Under the pieces are notes generated by a model that did not search any database, was not told where the DNA came from, and was given only the letters and a program-made list of their open reading frames with translations. A stretch of DNA of 64,000 nucleotides from Strongyloides papillosus (taxonomy: Eukaryota; Nematoda; Chromadorea; Rhabditida; Strongyloididae), in contig SRSI01000020.1 in the NCBI GenBank assembly GCA_005656395.1, positions 186,001 to 250,000 of the forward strand, written 5' to 3'. Numbering within the stretch: position 1 is the first letter of the stretch; each line of letters starts with the position of its first letter. Made by a program: the position numbers and the translations under genes. Positions 38,929-49,801 of this stretch are shown in pieces.

Positions 38929-39084
38929 CACACAAATTTAAAATTCCGCAATTTAAAGTTACAATCTAATGCAAATTGTCATACAATTTACTAAAAAATG
39001 TAATGACAATTTAATGAATTTTGTAATACAATTTTACATGTATAGTTGTGTACATCTTTAATAAATGAATTTTTAATTTGTGTG
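38929..39084. mobile_element. Palindromic MITE, CACACAAAT family, copy B
   Basis: 156 bp with ends CACACAAATTTAAAATTC and the complementary GAATTTTTAATTTGTGTG, flanked by TA on both sides (38,927-38,928 and 39,085-39,086). The right half (GTAATACAATTTTACAT..., then ATAAATGAATTTTTAATTTG) matches the right end of copy A at 36,695-37,059, so both belong to one family. Copy B is a shorter deletion variant. Confidence 0.68.
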
Positions 39085-39788
39085 TAGTAATTCGATATGA
39101 TCTGTGTTATTCGATTAAAACATAAAAACGATGGCATTGTTTGTTACAGATGAAAAAAATATTTCTTCTAGAAAATATGACTTTTTCTTTTTATGAGATC
39201 TAAATTAAATAAAGAAATTTATGTACATTGAACTCTTTATACAGAGAAACTTTAAACAGTTACATTTTCATTTATATTATATATTCTAAAAAAGTCTTAT
39301 CCTTATTTTGTGGAATATATACTGAACTTTTAAAATTTTTAAAATCATACATAAATATTTAATCTTTACTAGCAAAGTTTATTTATTCCCATATTTCTGA
39401 AAACAGTTTCGTTAAAAAAGTATATTTTTATAAGTTTTGTCCGTTTATTGCCTTTGTATTTTTTAATAATTTATAAAATATACTCGCATTTTTTTCAAAT
39501 AAAAATTTAACTTATTCACTATATTTTAACAATGATAAGATGTAAAAAATAGTTAAAAGATACGCTATTATTAAAAAGTAAAAATTACTCTAGTAGAAGA
39601 TTTCTTTATCATCTTTATTAATTTTCACCATCAATAATTAAAAAACTTAAAAAAAAAACTAGATAAATTTTTTCTTCCATAAGTTATTTTAAAAAATTGA
39701 CAATCATAGTTGATTATCTTAAAAACAATAACTTTTTGTAACAGAAATTAATTTTATTATAAATTAATGAAAATCACTTAGAATAAAA
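39085..39788. other. Intergenic 3' of sulfotransferase
   Basis: About 700 bp of AT-rich sequence. I see nothing in it. Confidence 0.5.
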
Positions 39789-40751
39789 TTAAATTGGTAA
39801 TTTTTCTGGAAAGGATATATTTAATTTAACATAATCATTTAAATACATTTTTACTAATTTCCTCAGTAAAATTGGATTACTGTAAATAATATTCTTAATA
39901 TTTTTTCGAACTTCTTTGTCGTGAGTTGCATTAAATGATCTTTTTGTTGTTATACTCTTCTTTAATATCATTAAAATTTTCTCGGATACTCCTATTTTTT
40001 TCAATATTTTTAAAAGGGATTCGTAAAATTTTTTTAGTCCTTCTGATGAATCTTCATAAAAAAGTATTTTGTAATACTTTTGATATTTACTGAACTCACA
40101 ATTCCACGTTTGTGGGACGAAATGTTGTGTATAATAATCATGATATTTTAATTTTGATTGATCTAATGATATTTCTTTTAGTTTTTTGTATAAATTATTA
40201 ATAACACATGTAACATTATCAGAACATTTTAGACAATTACCTGGGTGTATTTTCCATGGTTTTTCTACAACACACTTACTGGTAAAACTTGATATAAATC
40301 TTTCAATTGGGTCTCTAACGATTGCAAGTAATTTGTTGTTTTTTAAAAAAAGTTCTGTTTTATTAGTGTTAAAGAATTCCGCTACAACATTTTTAAGTTT
40401 CTTTCTTCTTAGATTTTTCATATAGTAATAGTATTTAAACCAGCTTTCATCTGAAATTGTTACATTGCTATATGTTCCATTATTTAGAATTAAGGAACCT
40501 AGGACCATTCTTATTGTAGAAGATAAATTTTTATCCATCTGACAAAAAGTAAGATTGTATTTTTTAACTATTCTGTATTTGAATTCATAATCAATGTATG
40601 GAGGAATGCAAAATTCGTTATTTTTTGTTATTGAAATACTTTTACACAAACGTTTAAACTTCATAATGTCTGACTTTTCATTAACTTTATCATGAATACA
40701 ATAAACAATGTATACGAAAAAAATATAAACGAAGTAGTCTAGAAATTTCAT
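39789..40751 (-). CDS. Carbohydrate sulfotransferase-like (Sulfotransfer_2 type)
   Basis: Single exon, 320 residues. A hydrophobic stretch at residues 4-21 fits a type II Golgi signal anchor. The 5'-phosphosulfate loop is readable as CQMDKNLSSTI, equivalent to the C.MPKNA(C/S)TT pattern of the family. The 3'-phosphate site is AIVRDPIERFISSF. Nematode-type cysteines (NCLKCSDNVTC) and the HFVPQTWNC motif follow. These enzymes transfer sulfate from PAPS to glycans in the Golgi, and nematodes have many paralogues. The lysine and serine expected to contact PAPS are present. The acceptor glycan is unknown. The gene is intronless and stands alone on the minus strand. Confidence 0.85.
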   Translation of the reverse strand: MKFLDYFVYIFFVYIVYCIHDKVNEKSDIMKFKRLCKSISITKNNEFCIPPYIDYEFKYRIVKKYNLTFCQMDKNLSSTIRMVLGSLILNNGTYSNVTISDESWFKYYYYMKNLRRKKLKNVVAEFFNTNKTELFLKNNKLLAIVRDPIERFISSFTSKCVVEKPWKIHPGNCLKCSDNVTCVINNLYKKLKEISLDQSKLKYHDYYTQHFVPQTWNCEFSKYQKYYKILFYEDSSEGLKKFYESLLKILKKIGVSEKILMILKKSITTKRSFNATHDKEVRKNIKNIIYSNPILLRKLVKMYLNDYVKLNISFPEKLPI

Positions 40752-42073
40752 GATTTATAATATTTTATATTTAAAAATTCAAACAAAAATTTGAGAAATA
40801 AGAATACCTTATTTTAAACTCTTATATCTTATTTAAATTCGTTTAATTTACATAAATTTCTACAAAAAAAAATCAGATAAAATCAAGAAGAAAAACAAAA
40901 CAATTAAAGTACAACTTCTTTAGTATAAATAAACAATTTTCATCAAAATGTAAAAAATTGTTATAATATCAGATCACTTTATTTTTAAATCGAGTGGTAA
41001 TATTTAATTACGCTTTGATAATTAACTAAAAATTAATATGGCATTTAAAATAATAGTCGCATTTCTTAGAAATTTCCATGATAGCTATCTAATATTTTTA
41101 CGATTAAAATTGTGTCGTAAAATTCTCTAAATTATAATTAGTATTTCAAAGTGGATGAAAGGACATATAATTTAAAAGATAACTTTCAAGTGAGAAAATA
41201 TTCCACTAGAGGAATTGTAAATTATTAATTTTTGTAATCTGAGTATTGCTTTAGGTGGAATTTTTTTTTATGATTATTGTAATTTCCTGTTACTTTTTTA
41301 TTTTGTACATTAATTTTGACGAAGAAATTGTAAAAGTTTATAGTTGGTGATACTGGTTTACATTGGTGTTAAATAATAAATATTATGAAGTGAAAGTTTA
41401 ATAAATAAAAATAAAAGATTAATAAGCAGCTAGTAGCACAATTGTATTGTTAGTGGTATCGCAACAAATTAATAATCGAATTTATATGAATGATAATTAG
41501 TTAATCTATATAATTTTATTAAAATCTCAATCAAGTAGTTGATGATATTGGAAGATTCCAAAATGCTACCATAAAAAAGCAAAGTTCATGTTAGCTAATA
41601 TTCGCTTATGCAGAGAGCATAGAAATACGGAAGAAGACGAGAACTAATAAAATCACTGAACTTAAAGCATCTTCATTTAACAAATCACTACCATTTTCTT
41701 GGGAATTACCTTAATGACACTTTTTAATAAAACAAAGTTATATTATTATACATTTATGGTTACTATTAAATATATACAATAAATTAACACTCTAAAATAA
41801 AGCAAAAATTTTCTAATTTTAAAGAATTAAAACGTTCCTAATTTATTTCTATATTAAATATTAAAGTATCATTATTTCTAAAACAAATAAACTTCTATAT
41901 TTCTGGATACAACTAATCTTATACATCGTCTGACTACTTCAAATTGTTGCTGAATAATTTGGATATTTATAATTTTCACAACACAAAGAAAGATAAAAGT
42001 ATTTTTAATTTCAAATCAAAAGAAGACTCAAATATACAAGATTCCTAAAAATTTATTTCTCATTGCTATCGAT
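40752..42073. other. Intergenic upstream of sulfotransferase
   Basis: About 1.3 kb. Mostly featureless AT-rich sequence. Near 41,610-41,730 (+) there is a coding-like stretch without stops (KYGRRRELIKSLNL then HLHLTNHYHFLGNY), but no start, splice sites or homology that I recognise. It may be a relic. Confidence 0.35.
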
Positions 42074-42523
42074 TCATTTTGCTTTCTCAAATCTTGCTTT
42101 GGCAGCTGCTTCTTTAATGTCAACATATGCCAACCTTTCTTCCAACAATTTTGTGTCTTCTCCTTTGGCACGAGCCTTATCAATTTCATACCGAATAGTA
42201 CTTCTTTCTGAGTTTAATGATAAAACATAGAATGGAGTGTTGAAGACCTTGTCAAATTCATTTTCACCACGCAGAAATGCAATGTATATAACGAGCGTTA
42301 ATTCACTCAGTAAAAAGGAAAGTATCACTTTGTTCCGATAGCTAGAAGAATTATAATATGATGTATCAATTGGTGGACTTATGAGTTTCTCATTCATCCT
42401 ATACTTATCGAACCCTTGATAAGCTTTAGACTCACTGAATTTAGGCATCTTCACAACTTTTTTTGACGCAAATCTCTGACATGATTGTATAAAACTTAAA
42501 GACACGCGAAATAATTTACCCAT
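42074..42523 (-). CDS. Small putative mitochondrial membrane protein, second in operon
   Basis: 149 residues from the ATG at 42523. The frame is open further up to an ATG at 42640, but TATTATAG ends 5 nt before the 42523 ATG and looks like a trans-splice acceptor, and the upstream 39 residues are not convincing. The start MGKLFRVSLSFIQSCQRFAS is Arg/Ser/hydrophobic without acids, typical of a mitochondrial presequence. One membrane helix follows (VILSFLLSELTLVIYIAFL, about residues 67-85). The C-terminus is a charged helix (YEIDKARAKGEDTK...AAAKARFEKAK). I do not recognise the family. A small respiratory-complex or assembly subunit is a guess from shape. It lies about 170 bp downstream of MRTO4 on the same strand. 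Confidence 0.7.
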   Translation of the reverse strand: MGKLFRVSLSFIQSCQRFASKKVVKMPKFSESKAYQGFDKYRMNEKLISPPIDTSYYNSSSYRNKVILSFLLSELTLVIYIAFLRGENEFDKVFNTPFYVLSLNSERSTIRYEIDKARAKGEDTKLLEERLAYVDIKEAAAKARFEKAK

Positions 42524-42529
42524 TTGACT
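42524..42529 (-). promoter_or_regulatory. Trans-splice acceptor within MRTO4 operon
   Basis: On the minus strand CCACTATTATAG is followed by TCAA and the ATG at 42523. With MRTO4 ending only ~170 bp upstream on the same strand, this is the expected position of a spliced-leader acceptor for a downstream operon gene. Inference from spacing and consensus. Confidence 0.45.
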
Positions 42530-42695
42530 ATAATAGTGGTTGAAAAGATATTTAACATTGATTGAATAAAATACAAAATGGCTGAAACCATAAAGAATAT
42601 TTCTAAATAAAATAAAAAAATTTACATCATAATAAAACATTACAAATCAACAAAGATGAGTCAAACAAAAAAACAACAAAAAAGTATTCAAATTA

Positions 42696-43400
42696 TTAAT
42701 AAACTTTTAATCCCTCTGATTTTCCAAAAACTGCGCTAACTTTTAATCTAAAATCTGCCATCTTGTAATCAAAAACCTTCAATATTTTACATTGTTCAGG
42801 ATTTAAAGTGTCTCCTTCATTACATACTACAAATTCTTTAACTAATGTTATAACTCCTTTCTCAAGAGCAGTTGGTAGTCCCATTTTACGTAACTGTGGT
42901 TCCATTGAAAATGAAAATTGTGGAAGTGGACCAGCATCTAACTTAAATGTTTCAGTAGCAACATCTCCAGCTCGTGCATAATCTTCTCTGTGGAAAGATT
43001 CAAAAAATTTAACAACTTCTTTTGGTGAAACAATTGAAAACATAAGCGCACATTGTCCCTTTAAAAGTTTTGACAACTTATGAATTCCTTCTACGTGTTC
43101 ACTTTCTGGTTCTTTACCTAAAGCAATACTCATGACATTGTTTTTACCAAAGAAGAATCGAGAATTCGTTTTGAAATGTTGCCTAATTTCAATGAATCCT
43201 TTAGATCGAAGGTTTTCCAAATTGAACAAATAAATGAAAGGATATTTATCAACAGCACTACGAATTTCTGTTATCAAGTGATTTCTACCCTCTCTAGTCT
43301 TCTTCTTAACTTTTGTCAATGATACTAAAATTAAAAAAAATAATAAATTAAAACAGATGAATTATAACCTACCTTCTTTATCTCGTTTTGAGCGTGGCAT
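42696..43400 (-). CDS. MRTO4: mRNA turnover protein 4 homologue (MRTO4), ribosome assembly
   Basis: Exons 43400-43373 and 43324-42696 with a 48-nt intron (GTAGGT..TTTTAG, phase 1), 218 residues. The joined start MPRSKRDKEVSLTKVKKKTREG matches the family signature (MPKSKRDKKVSLTK). Other family blocks are FFFGKNNVMSIALG, DYARAGDVATETFKLDAGPLPQFSFSMEPQLRKMGLPT read in sequence, and EGDTLNPEQCKILKVF. MRTO4 is the nucleolar relative of ribosomal stalk protein P0. It holds the P0 site during 60S ribosomal subunit assembly. It is close in length to the human protein (239). It is probably the first gene of an operon with the mitochondrial-type gene at 42074-42523. Confidence 0.95.
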
Positions 43401-44167
43401 ATCTGTAGGGGTACTGTCTAATTACAAGACCAACTTAAGAATACTCTTAGATATTTATAAAAATTCCTACATTTGAAAACACTTTTCCAATAGACAAAAC
43501 AGAAATTATCTCTAAGACAAAAGCATAGAATAAAGTCTATCAGAACTGCGCTTATCAAAAAATGCTAAAGTGTTCTATCAATGGTAATTGAATTATAGAA
43601 TAACATTTATAAAACAATGGGAAACTATTTTACGCATGTATAATTAAACTAAATTTCCCTTTATCATTATGCGAATGTAACGAAAGAAAATGAGAAATAC
43701 ATTACTGTTGTTAAGGATGAACTTTATTTTTACGTTACATACTATGATCTGATATTAAAATGTGATGATAAACAACTATTTTGAACAAACATGTGAATAG
43801 TCTTGAGATAATAATATAAATAACAAATGGAACAAGTGTCACATGTGAAGCAATTTTAATATTGTCATGGTTATCGAAGAATTCACATAATAAGAGTGTG
43901 TGTTTATCGTAGTGTTCAATTTTTAAATTTACCTGGATGATAATTTGTTTTATTCATTTATTTAGCATTATCATATAACTTCTCTTGTAATATTAAAAGA
44001 AAAACTAATAAATCAAACAATTTGTTTTTAATCATAATCAGTTTTATTTAAGCATCTATTTTTTTAACTCATATAAGCCCGTCTACTTTTGTGTTACTTA
44101 TAGTTTTAATAACATTTTTTAGTCAATCATCGTTTTTTTAACCACTAGTAAATTCCCAATTCCTAAT
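43401..44167. promoter_or_regulatory. Divergent intergenic, MRTO4 to nanos
   Basis: About 770 bp between divergent genes, AT-rich. No motif stands out. Confidence 0.4.
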
Positions 44168-44755
44168 ATGTGTTTTACCAAACGGTCTTCTAGAAATGAA
44201 TCTAAACTTCCAAACATAGTACAACATGATCCAATAGCTATTAAGCATTACAATGAACATTACAGTCCGTTAGACTGTAAAACATGTTTTTCAATCGAAA
44301 TTTATACTGAGAAATTGGATATTGCAATTCGACAATATAGTTTAATAAGTAGAGATCCATTCTCAGGAGAATCTAATGATGAGGTAAAGAACTTGTATGA
44401 ATTACCTTTAGAAGATCTGTTTAATATCGCTGGTAAGATGCCTTGGGATAGAGATATGAAAATAAATCGGATCGCTGATTTTTATAACCAAGAATATCAA
44501 AAGAATAAAAAGAATGTAGTAACGTTTTGCAGTTTTTGTTATAATAAAGCTCTTAAAGAAAGTGAAAAGAATGGAGAGACATTGGATATGTACGGTGGAA
44601 ATTGTCCATGGAAAAGTCATAATATTAAAAATGTTAAAGGAATTGTTACATGTCCGTATTTGAGGAATCTTTCTTGTTCTAACTGTGGAGCTACTGGAGA
44701 TAATGCTCACACAAAAAAATATTGTCCTCATCCTATTTTAGTAATGAAAAATTAA
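44168..44755 (+). CDS. nos: Nanos-type CCHC zinc-finger protein
   Basis: Single exon, 195 residues. The C-terminus carries the tandem CCHC fingers of Nanos: finger 1 starts CSFC (~residue 117) and finger 2 reads CSNCGATGDNAHTKKYC, which is the invariant family pattern (C..CGA.GDNAHT..YCP). Nanos proteins bind Pumilio/FBF and RNA to repress translation and protect germ cells. In most Nanos proteins about 12 residues separate CxxC from the histidine of finger 1. Here there are 26 (YNKALKESEKNGETLDMYGG NCPWKSH), so finger 1 contains an insertion of roughly 14 residues. The N-terminal ~110 residues have no recognised domain. The ATG at 44168 is the first in frame. Confidence 0.9.
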   Translation: MCFTKRSSRNESKLPNIVQHDPIAIKHYNEHYSPLDCKTCFSIEIYTEKLDIAIRQYSLISRDPFSGESNDEVKNLYELPLEDLFNIAGKMPWDRDMKINRIADFYNQEYQKNKKNVVTFCSFCYNKALKESEKNGETLDMYGGNCPWKSHNIKNVKGIVTCPYLRNLSCSNCGATGDNAHTKKYCPHPILVMKN

Positions 44756-45335
44756 TTTATCTATGGGTTTAGATTAAAAATTTTTTTTCTTAATTTTTTA
44801 ATTTATTACAATTCTGTTCTAGTGAATACTACAACAATTTTTTATCATAATTTTTTTTGTATTTTTAATTTTTATTGTTACTAATAAACTAAACAGATTT
44901 ATGTAAAATTTATTTTTTCTCAGTACTTAATTTATATATGCTTTTTAAATACACAACAGTAATATTTTTAAAAAAGAGGTCAAATGTGTTTGTATAATTT
45001 CACTACAATGCGTAGGTACTTTTTTCTTCATGCTTGTAATTTCAGTCTAAAAAATAGTAAAATTGAAAATAACATGTCGTAAAAATGTTTATAATTTTTT
45101 TGTATTTCTTTACAATATTTAAATGTCTAATAAATCATTTACTTTTTTGTGCAGATTCTAAATTATAATTGTTTTATTAATTACTGAAATTTTTTTGTAC
45201 GAGTAAATAAAATATTACATGTGATAAATTAATTTGCTCAAAAAAGCTTGATTTTAGACCATCAACATTAAAATATTACAACCCAGTGAGAAATAATTAT
45301 TTTTATTTAAAATGAAAACCACTCAATTCAATAAA
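44756..45335. other. Intergenic 3' of nanos
   Basis: About 580 bp of AT- and T-rich sequence suitable for a regulatory 3' UTR of the nanos gene. TGTA-containing Pumilio-like sites (for example TGTATAAT near 44,992) are present, as expected by chance in such sequence. Nothing firmer. Confidence 0.35.
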
Positions 45336-45644
45336 ATGCCACCAACGTGTTATGAGTTTATTGACCAATTTTAAAAATTATTTGATGACGTAGATTTTAG
45401 ATTGCAAGATTTGTGTACATTTTCTTTCCGGATGAAGCTCCATTTCCTTGAAAAATAATAAACTATACGTGGTACGTTTTGTGAATAAAGAAAGTTTGAT
45501 GGAGTTTCATATTATAATTTATTAAATATCTACACTGTTGTTTGTGAAATACATGGTCTTACATTATCGTCTAAGAAGATTGAGTCTCTTCTATTGACCA
45601 ATTTAGATATTGGAACCAATAATAAACTGTCGAGATTAAAATAA
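45336..45644 (+). pseudogene. Relic of an unidentified protein with in-frame stops
   Basis: One frame of 103 codons reads like protein (MPPTCYEFIDQF, LFDDVDFRLQDLCTFSF RMKLHFLEK, GVSYYNLLNIYTVVCEIHG, SSKKIESLLLTNLDIG) but contains four internal stops (after DQF, two after LEK, one after TFCE). The composition and codon use are unlike the surrounding AT-rich noise. I do not recognise the parent, and a decayed transposon or retro-element protein is possible. Confidence 0.4.
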
Positions 45645-47068
45645 TTATCTAAGTACAAACTACTTTTTTTCTAGGTAATTAATTTTTAAATATTTTATTT
45701 ACTCTAACAAGCTATTATTTTTGAGCAACGAAATATATCAAATTAGTTAAAAAGGTAGAAATAAAATTGATTAAGAAGATGAAAATTACCACTATTTTCT
45801 AAGAAACATTTGATCATGTTTTTACTATATTATTAATTTTATATATAAATTATCAAAAGTTACACAGCAGATATTAACAACAATAAAATAATATAAATGT
45901 AATCATGCAATATTTCTGTGGCAAAATCAATGATTTGTTTTTTCATATACTTAAAAAATATAAAAATATTTATAAAAATTTTAAGATTAAAAAAAAATTT
46001 TTTTCAAGTGTAATATTTTTGAAATATTCATATCTAAAATGCGCACAAAAAAAGGATAATGATCTGTATAAAACACAGTAAATTTGTCCTATTTGATAAA
46101 ATCCAATTTTATTTAACTTGCGATTTGTTTTATCGCAAATATATTAGTCATGGAAAATAAGACAAAAATTAAAAACTTATTAAAATAAGTTGCTATTTCT
46201 GTATTATATTATTTTTGTCTTAATACAAAATATGTTTTTTACAATATATTTCAAATCCTTTTATAATCAGCATTTATTAACACATCATAATATCTTTATT
46301 AATATATTTCAATAGCTTGAATTATTATAGATTATATTTTTTTTATGAAATTACACTCGTCAAATAGTCCAACATTTTTTGTACTATCTTTCAATATAAT
46401 CTTTTAAAATCAAAAATTATAAAAAGTTATAAATATCATATATTTATTTTTATAGTAATAAATAATTAAAAAATATTTTAGTCTATTAATAAAAGCAAAT
46501 GCTAAAAAATTTTAATTAATTGATAATAATCTGAGTAGTTCAATGATTATTTCTTTTCATTATTACTATTATAAAATTTTTAAATTTCTAAACTTATTGT
46601 TATTAATAGATTGTTTAAAAAAATGATCTTTGTTAAAAGACTAACAACTTTACAGGAAACTAACTTTCAATAACGTACTTCATAGTATATTATAAAAAAC
46701 AAGTTAGACTCTAAGATTAGCATGATAACTCAAAAAATATTACGATTAAAAAAAAGTTACATTCCTTGAAAATGTCAAACATATATATTCTTGTAAACAA
46801 AACGCAAAATGTATGTCATAAATTAATATTTTTGCGTCATTTAAAATATTTTTTCTTGCTTAATATTTCAAAATTTGAACAAAATTTTATTTTTTTTACA
46901 GGTGGGACACTTATTGCCTTCTACGAAGAATTGTCAACATTTGCCCCTTTTTTGTGTGTTAAGCACAATAGTTTTTTCTTTAAATGCTTTTTTTCTATAT
47001 AAAAATATTTTTATTAATTTTACTTAAAAATAAAACTTTTAGATTATTTATTAATAACGGATAATGAT
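45645..47068. other. Intergenic upstream of MGAT2
   Basis: About 1.4 kb of very AT-rich sequence. At 46,902-46,975 a GC-richer stretch follows a TTTTTTACAG acceptor (GTLIAFYEELSTFAPFLCV in one frame). It could be a lost exon or a 5' exon but has no partner that I can find. A TTTTAG acceptor at about 47,041 precedes the MGAT2 start. Confidence 0.35.
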
Positions 47069-48575
47069 ATGAGTCGGTCTTGCAAAAGGTACCTAATCTA
47101 TTTAGGAGTATGTCTGTTGGCAGCTCTCTATATTGTTTTTGTCTTGTTTTCAAGTAAAAGTGCAAAAAACTATCTAAAACCATCTAATACTTTTCACAGA
47201 ATGAATATTGGTGAAATTCTAAAATCAAGTCAAAATGTTTCGACCAAAACTCACTTATCAAGTGTTGGATTACCACCAAATGAAGTTGTTGAAATGTTTA
47301 ACTACGTAAATGATAATTATGAAATGTTAAATAAAAAAAAATTTGAGAATAAAGAGATATCATATGTAATTCTTGTTCAAGTACATGATCGTTTAGAATA
47401 CCTAAAAATATTAATCAATTCCCTTGAAAATGTTAAGGGCATTGAAAATTGTTTAATTATTTTTAGTCATGATATTTACATAGCAGAAATTGACATGTCA
47501 ATTAAAAATATCACATTTGTGAGGATATTACAAATATATTTTCCATTCAATTTACAATTATTTCCAACTATCTTTCCTGGGCTTTCAGATGATGACTGTC
47601 CGCCATCTATGGCAAAGTCTGAGTATGTTGATAACTTTTTTTTTATAAATTGTATTATAATAATTTTACAGAGCTTTTAGAGTTAATTGTTCTTCAAGGA
47701 ATCAATTTGATACATACGGGCATTATAGAGATCCGAACCTAAGTCAAATCAAGCATCATTGGTGGTGGAAGTTAAATTTTGTCTTTAAAAAAGTATTAAA
47801 AAAATTAGAAATTACTGGTAAAATAATTCTTTTAGAAGAGGATTATTATGTGTTGCCAGATATGATTCATATTTTAAATTTAGTTAGCAAAGGAAAGGAA
47901 AAATTTTGTCAAAGTTGTAATATTATCGTTCTTGGATCATATAATTATAATAACCATACATATGTAGAAAATATAAATAAAATTAATATAATGGATTGGT
48001 ATAGTAGCAAGCATAATATGGGAATGGTAATTGATAAAAATTTGTGGAACAATATAACCAAATGTTCTGAGGTAAGATATTAAAATGGTGATAAGGAATA
48101 ATATTTTTAGTTATTTTGTACGTATGATGATTATAATTGGGATTGGACTCTCCTTCACGTCAGCCTTAAATGTATGGAAAGTAGAATGAGAGCGTTATTA
48201 GTTACATCTCCAAGAATATTACATATTGGTGATTGTGGAATACATACACATGATTGTCAATCACAAAAATCTCTTAAAATGGCAAAAGAATTGTTAGAGT
48301 ATTCAAAAAATCAGCTTTTTCCAAATGAAATGTCAATCAAGGAGGAAACAAAAGATTCGCCAACAGCATTAAAGCCAAATGGTGGTTGGAATGATATACG
48401 AGATCGTCATTTATGTCTTCATAACTCTTATATGTTACAGATAAATAAAAATAATAGTCACTTTTCATATCAATACAGTCATTATAAAAATAAAAGTGGC
48501 TTCTTTCCCTTTATGGACCTTAACTTTCTTCAAAATTTGACACAGTACCAAACAAATCTAAATAATCAAATGTAA
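47069..48575 (+). CDS. gly-20: Alpha-1,6-mannosyl-glycoprotein beta-1,2-GlcNAc-transferase (GnT II)
   Basis: Three exons, 47069-47622, 47672-48071 and 48111-48575 (introns of 49 and 39 nt), 472 residues. It is a type II Golgi protein with a signal anchor at ~8-27 (YLIYLGVCLLAALYIVFVLF). MGAT2 blocks in order are VILVQVHDRLEYLKILINSL, IFSHDIY, LQIYFPFNLQLFPTIFPG, HHWWWKLNFVF, the metal-site EED in LLEEDYYVLPDM, HNMGMVIDKN, FCTYDDYNWDWTL, HIGDCGIH and NGGWNDIRDRHLC. The enzyme adds GlcNAc to the alpha-1,6 mannose arm, converting hybrid to complex N-glycans. C. elegans GLY-20 is the counterpart. Length agrees with the family (~450). Confidence 0.95.
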
Positions 48576-49801
48576 TAACATTTGAAAAGATTCCTACACC
48601 GGTATTTGCTGAACAATCTACCTCATAAAGATTTATTTATTCTTAATAGAATAAACATCTAAATTAAAAAATAATAATAAAAATACTACTAATTTTTTTT
48701 AAAAATTATTTATTTTTGTAAAAAAAGAGAAGTAAAAATTGTTGTCCTTTACACTTTTTAGTATAATAGTTGCGATTATATAAATCCAACAGTGGGATTG
48801 AGTTTTTGTCTAAATATAAATCTCTAATTAGAGTGTACCACCCATTGTTAGCAAATTTTGCTTTGTAGCAAATGCTTTCCTTTTATAATTTCCTGTATGA
48901 TTTTACAGGGAAGGTATTCAACGAAGTTTAGATGTTGCTATCGCCAAAGATGCTTCTATACCAATATAAATCATTTTAGGTACTATTTATGTACTAAATA
49001 AGCACAAAAAATAATTTTAAAAAATATTGTAAAATACTTCTAAACATGTATAATTGTCTAAAAATACTATCTATATAAAATTAACTTATTTAAATGTGAC
49101 TTATGTCAAAAATTGAGTCAATAAGTTAATGAAGTAAAAGCAATTTTTTACATCAAATGCTGCAAAATGTACCTAAATATGTTTATTCATTTATACTTAT
49201 CAGAAAAATATATTTCACGGCTAAAAAACCATGAATAAAAAACTTTGAATTTAATTATCTCGAAACTGTATAGAAACTTTTATATGATGTTAATGTATTC
49301 TTGTAGAGAGGATTACGCGTTTTCAAATGTTATAGGCTCCATATAATATTTCATGTTTTAATTTTAAGATAAATGGCCTCAAAAAAATTTCCATTTTAGA
49401 AAACATAAATTTTTTTTAAATATTCTACGTCTACGCAGTACAAACATTGTACTGTAAGAGTTTCAAGATTTTTAATTTACTGTAAATTCACTTTTTGTTA
49501 GCTTAAAACAATCGTCGCTGCGGCTGGGGTCAAAGTACTAGATTCGGGAAATTAACACTAAACATCATAATGTGTAAAATGATAAAATTTAAATAATTTA
49601 TTATAAAGTGGTAATAAATTATAAAGCTTTTAAAATTTATAATTTTCAAGATTGCCTCATTCGTAAAAAATTTTTTAATGTATAAAAGTTATTCAAAAAA
49701 GCGTTAAAGATATTATATTTGACATTCAAAGATTAAGTATTGCTTTCACAGAGTAAAATAAACGGATAAATTGAAAGAAATAAAGAAAGCAAAAATCAGA
49801 A
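48576..49801. other. Intergenic, MGAT2 to small cysteine-rich gene
   Basis: About 1.2 kb. An isolated exon-like piece lies at 48,910-48,969: after TTTTACAG it reads EGIQRSLDVAIAKDASIPI and stop, with no partner found. A perfect 8-bp hairpin (CAGTACAA-ACA-TTGTACTG) lies at 49,436-49,454. A GC-rich spot at about 49,509-49,551 (GTCGCTGCGGCTGGGGTC...) stands out but does not fold as a tRNA. Confidence 0.4.

Noticed and set aside
42524..42640. Upstream ATG at 42640 as start of the mitochondrial-type protein
   Set aside because: The extra 39 residues look like noise and an acceptor lies right before the ATG at 42523, where a good mitochondrial presequence begins.
49509..49551. GC-rich stretch considered as a tRNA
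   Set aside because: No acceptor stem, anticodon arm or proper T-arm can be formed.
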